In this document: positions 4,408-5,362 of the stretch, one piece after another
Layout: each line of letters begins with the position of its first letter
Position numbering within the stretch: position 1 is the stretch's first letter
Assembly (NCBI GenBank): GCA_003242275.1
Contig: QGUX01000232.1
Location: forward strand, 1 to 5,362
Source: Pseudomonadota bacterium
Lineage (GTDB): Bacteria > Pseudomonadota > Gammaproteobacteria > Steroidobacterales > Steroidobacteraceae
DNA length: 5,362 nt
Direction of reading: 5' to 3'
Notes under the pieces: generated by a model
Seen by the model: only the letters and a program-made list of their open reading frames with translations
The model's database searches: none
Told to the model about the DNA's origin: nothing
Position numbers and translations under genes: made by a program

Positions 4408-5362
4408 TGTGAAGGATGCGGGCGGCGCGGCGGTGGAACCACCGGGCCCGCCCGCGGCCGCCGACCGGCTGCTCATCGACGCCGCGCAGCGCGCGCGTCA
4501 CTACCTGGGCACGCTGGCGCGCCGCCCGGTGGCGCCCTCGCCCGAATCGCTGGCCGCGCTGCACCGTCTGGGCGGCCCGCTGCCGCCCGCGCCGGTGGAT
4601 GCAGCGCAGGTGCTGACGCGGCTGGACGAGGTGGTCTCGCCGGCGACCATCGCCACGGCCGGACCGCGCTTCTTCGGCTTCGTCATCGGCGGCGCATTGC
4701 CGGTGACGGTGGCCGCCTCGTGGCTGGCCAATGCCTGGGACCAGGCCACCGGCCTGCACGCCATCACGGCGGCCACCGCCGAACTGGAGCACGTGGCGCT
4801 GGGCTGGTTGCTGGAACTGCTCGACCTGCCGCGCGATGCGGCCGGCGCCTTCGTCACCGGCGCCACCGTGGCCAACCTCACAGCGCTGGCCGCCGCGCGC
4901 CATCGCGTGCTGGCCAATGCCGGCTGGTCGGTGGAGGCCGACGGCCTGTTCGGCGCACCGCCCATCACGGTGATCACCGGCGAGGAGGCCCATCCCACGC
5001 TGTCCAAGGCGCTGGGCGTGCTGGGGCTCGGCCGCACGCGCGTCATCCGCGTGCCGGTGGACTCGCAGGGACGCATGCGCGCCGACAGCCTGCCGCGCAT
5101 CACCGGTCCCGCCATCCTGTGCCTGCAGGCCGGCAACGTGAACACCGGCGCCTTCGATCCCTTCGCCGACATCATTCCACGCGCGCGCGAGGCCGGTGCC
5201 TGGGTGCATGTGGATGGCGCCTACGGCCTGTGGGCGCGCGCCAGCTCCCGGCTCGCACCACTGGCCGACGGCCTTGCGCTGGCCGACTCCTGGGCCACCG
5301 ATGCGCACAAGTGGCTGAACGTGCCCTACGACAGCGGCGTGGCCTTCGTGCGCGACGAGGCG
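4397..5362 (+). CDS. Group II PLP-dependent decarboxylase, 3' end beyond window
   Basis: The first 322 residues of a pyridoxal-phosphate decarboxylase of the DDC/glutamate-decarboxylase fold, which removes CO2 from an amino acid. The frame is open to the window edge, so ~130-150 C-terminal residues are probably missing. Visible features are RFFGFVIGGALP (91-102), the substrate-side segment typical of the group; the cofactor-phosphate segment TGATVANLTAL (154-164, family usually T-S-G-G-T-E-A-N); H199 in EEAHPTLSKA, the ring-stacking histidine; D273 in HVDGAYG; and K305 in DAHKWLN, the Schiff-base lysine. All catalytic residues are present. The family includes aromatic-amino-acid, diaminobutyrate, aspartate and cysteine-sulfinate decarboxylases, and also some aldehyde-forming oxidases; the substrate cannot be set. 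ATG 4397 overlaps the methyltransferase gene by 11 nt and lacks a ribosome site. GTG 4382, five codons earlier, has GGGGAGG (4371-4377) 4 nt upstream and is a serious alternative start. Confidence 0.92.
   Translation, partial: MRRDVKDAGGAAVEPPGPPAAADRLLIDAAQRARHYLGTLARRPVAPSPESLAALHRLGGPLPPAPVDAAQVLTRLDEVVSPATIATAGPRFFGFVIGGALPVTVAASWLANAWDQATGLHAITAATAELEHVALGWLLELLDLPRDAAGAFVTGATVANLTALAAARHRVLANAGWSVEADGLFGAPPITVITGEEAHPTLSKALGVLGLGRTRVIRVPVDSQGRMRADSLPRITGPAILCLQAGNVNTGAFDPFADIIPRAREAGAWVHVDGAYGLWARASSRLAPLADGLALADSWATDAHKWLNVPYDSGVAFVRDEA

Noticed and set aside
4178..5308. A 376-residue minus-strand frame opposite the decarboxylase
   Set aside because: It is a shadow of the plus-strand frame, which contains the PLP lysine and the other catalytic motifs.
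1..5362. CRISPR arrays, tRNA or rRNA genes, insertion sequences, toxin-antitoxin or phage genes
   Set aside because: I looked for these and saw no spaced direct repeats, no cloverleaf sequences, no transposase or integrase motifs and no terminal repeats.

Overview
The window is very GC-rich, with strong G/C preference at third codon positions and almost no non-coding space. It looks like chromosomal or metagenome-assembled sequence from a high-GC proteobacterium. The pairing of an ECF43-type sigma factor with a Ser/Thr kinase, and the style of the metabolic proteins, recall gammaproteobacteria such as Lysobacter/Xanthomonas relatives. That placement is an impression from protein style, not a phylogeny.

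Left part (about 1-1796, minus strand): a two-gene regulatory unit. An ECF sigma factor (1239-1796) is followed after 6 nt by a Hanks-type Ser/Thr protein kinase (1232 down to about 110). The kinase's last ~20-30 codons, next to the window edge, look corrupted by assembly error (G/C homopolymers, loss of family resemblance). The stop at 30-32 is therefore probably not the real end of the protein.

Middle (1797-1891): a 95-nt divergent promoter region. It carries a perfect 9-bp inverted repeat (1843-1851 / 1868-1876) that overlaps a plausible sigma-70-type promoter for the sigma-kinase unit. A near-perfect Shine-Dalgarno for the rightward operon follows.

Right part (1892-5362, plus strand): five tightly packed co-oriented genes, probably one operon. 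They are (1) an AurF/CmlI-like ferritin-fold diiron protein with the complete ligand set; (2) a 100-aa protein resembling the C-terminal half of DUF4242 (SCO4226-like) proteins; (3) a ~59-aa protein with a signal/anchor sequence; (4) a zinc-dependent homocysteine S-methyltransferase family enzyme; (5) a group II PLP-dependent decarboxylase that runs off the window end.

Working model (inference): the kinase phosphorylates the sigma factor at a threonine that replaces the acidic motif of region 2.2, as described for ECF43/EcfP, and the activated sigma transcribes the divergent operon. The operon encodes a possible small-molecule pathway combining a diiron oxygenase, a methyltransferase and a decarboxylase. 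The substrate cannot be read from the sequence.
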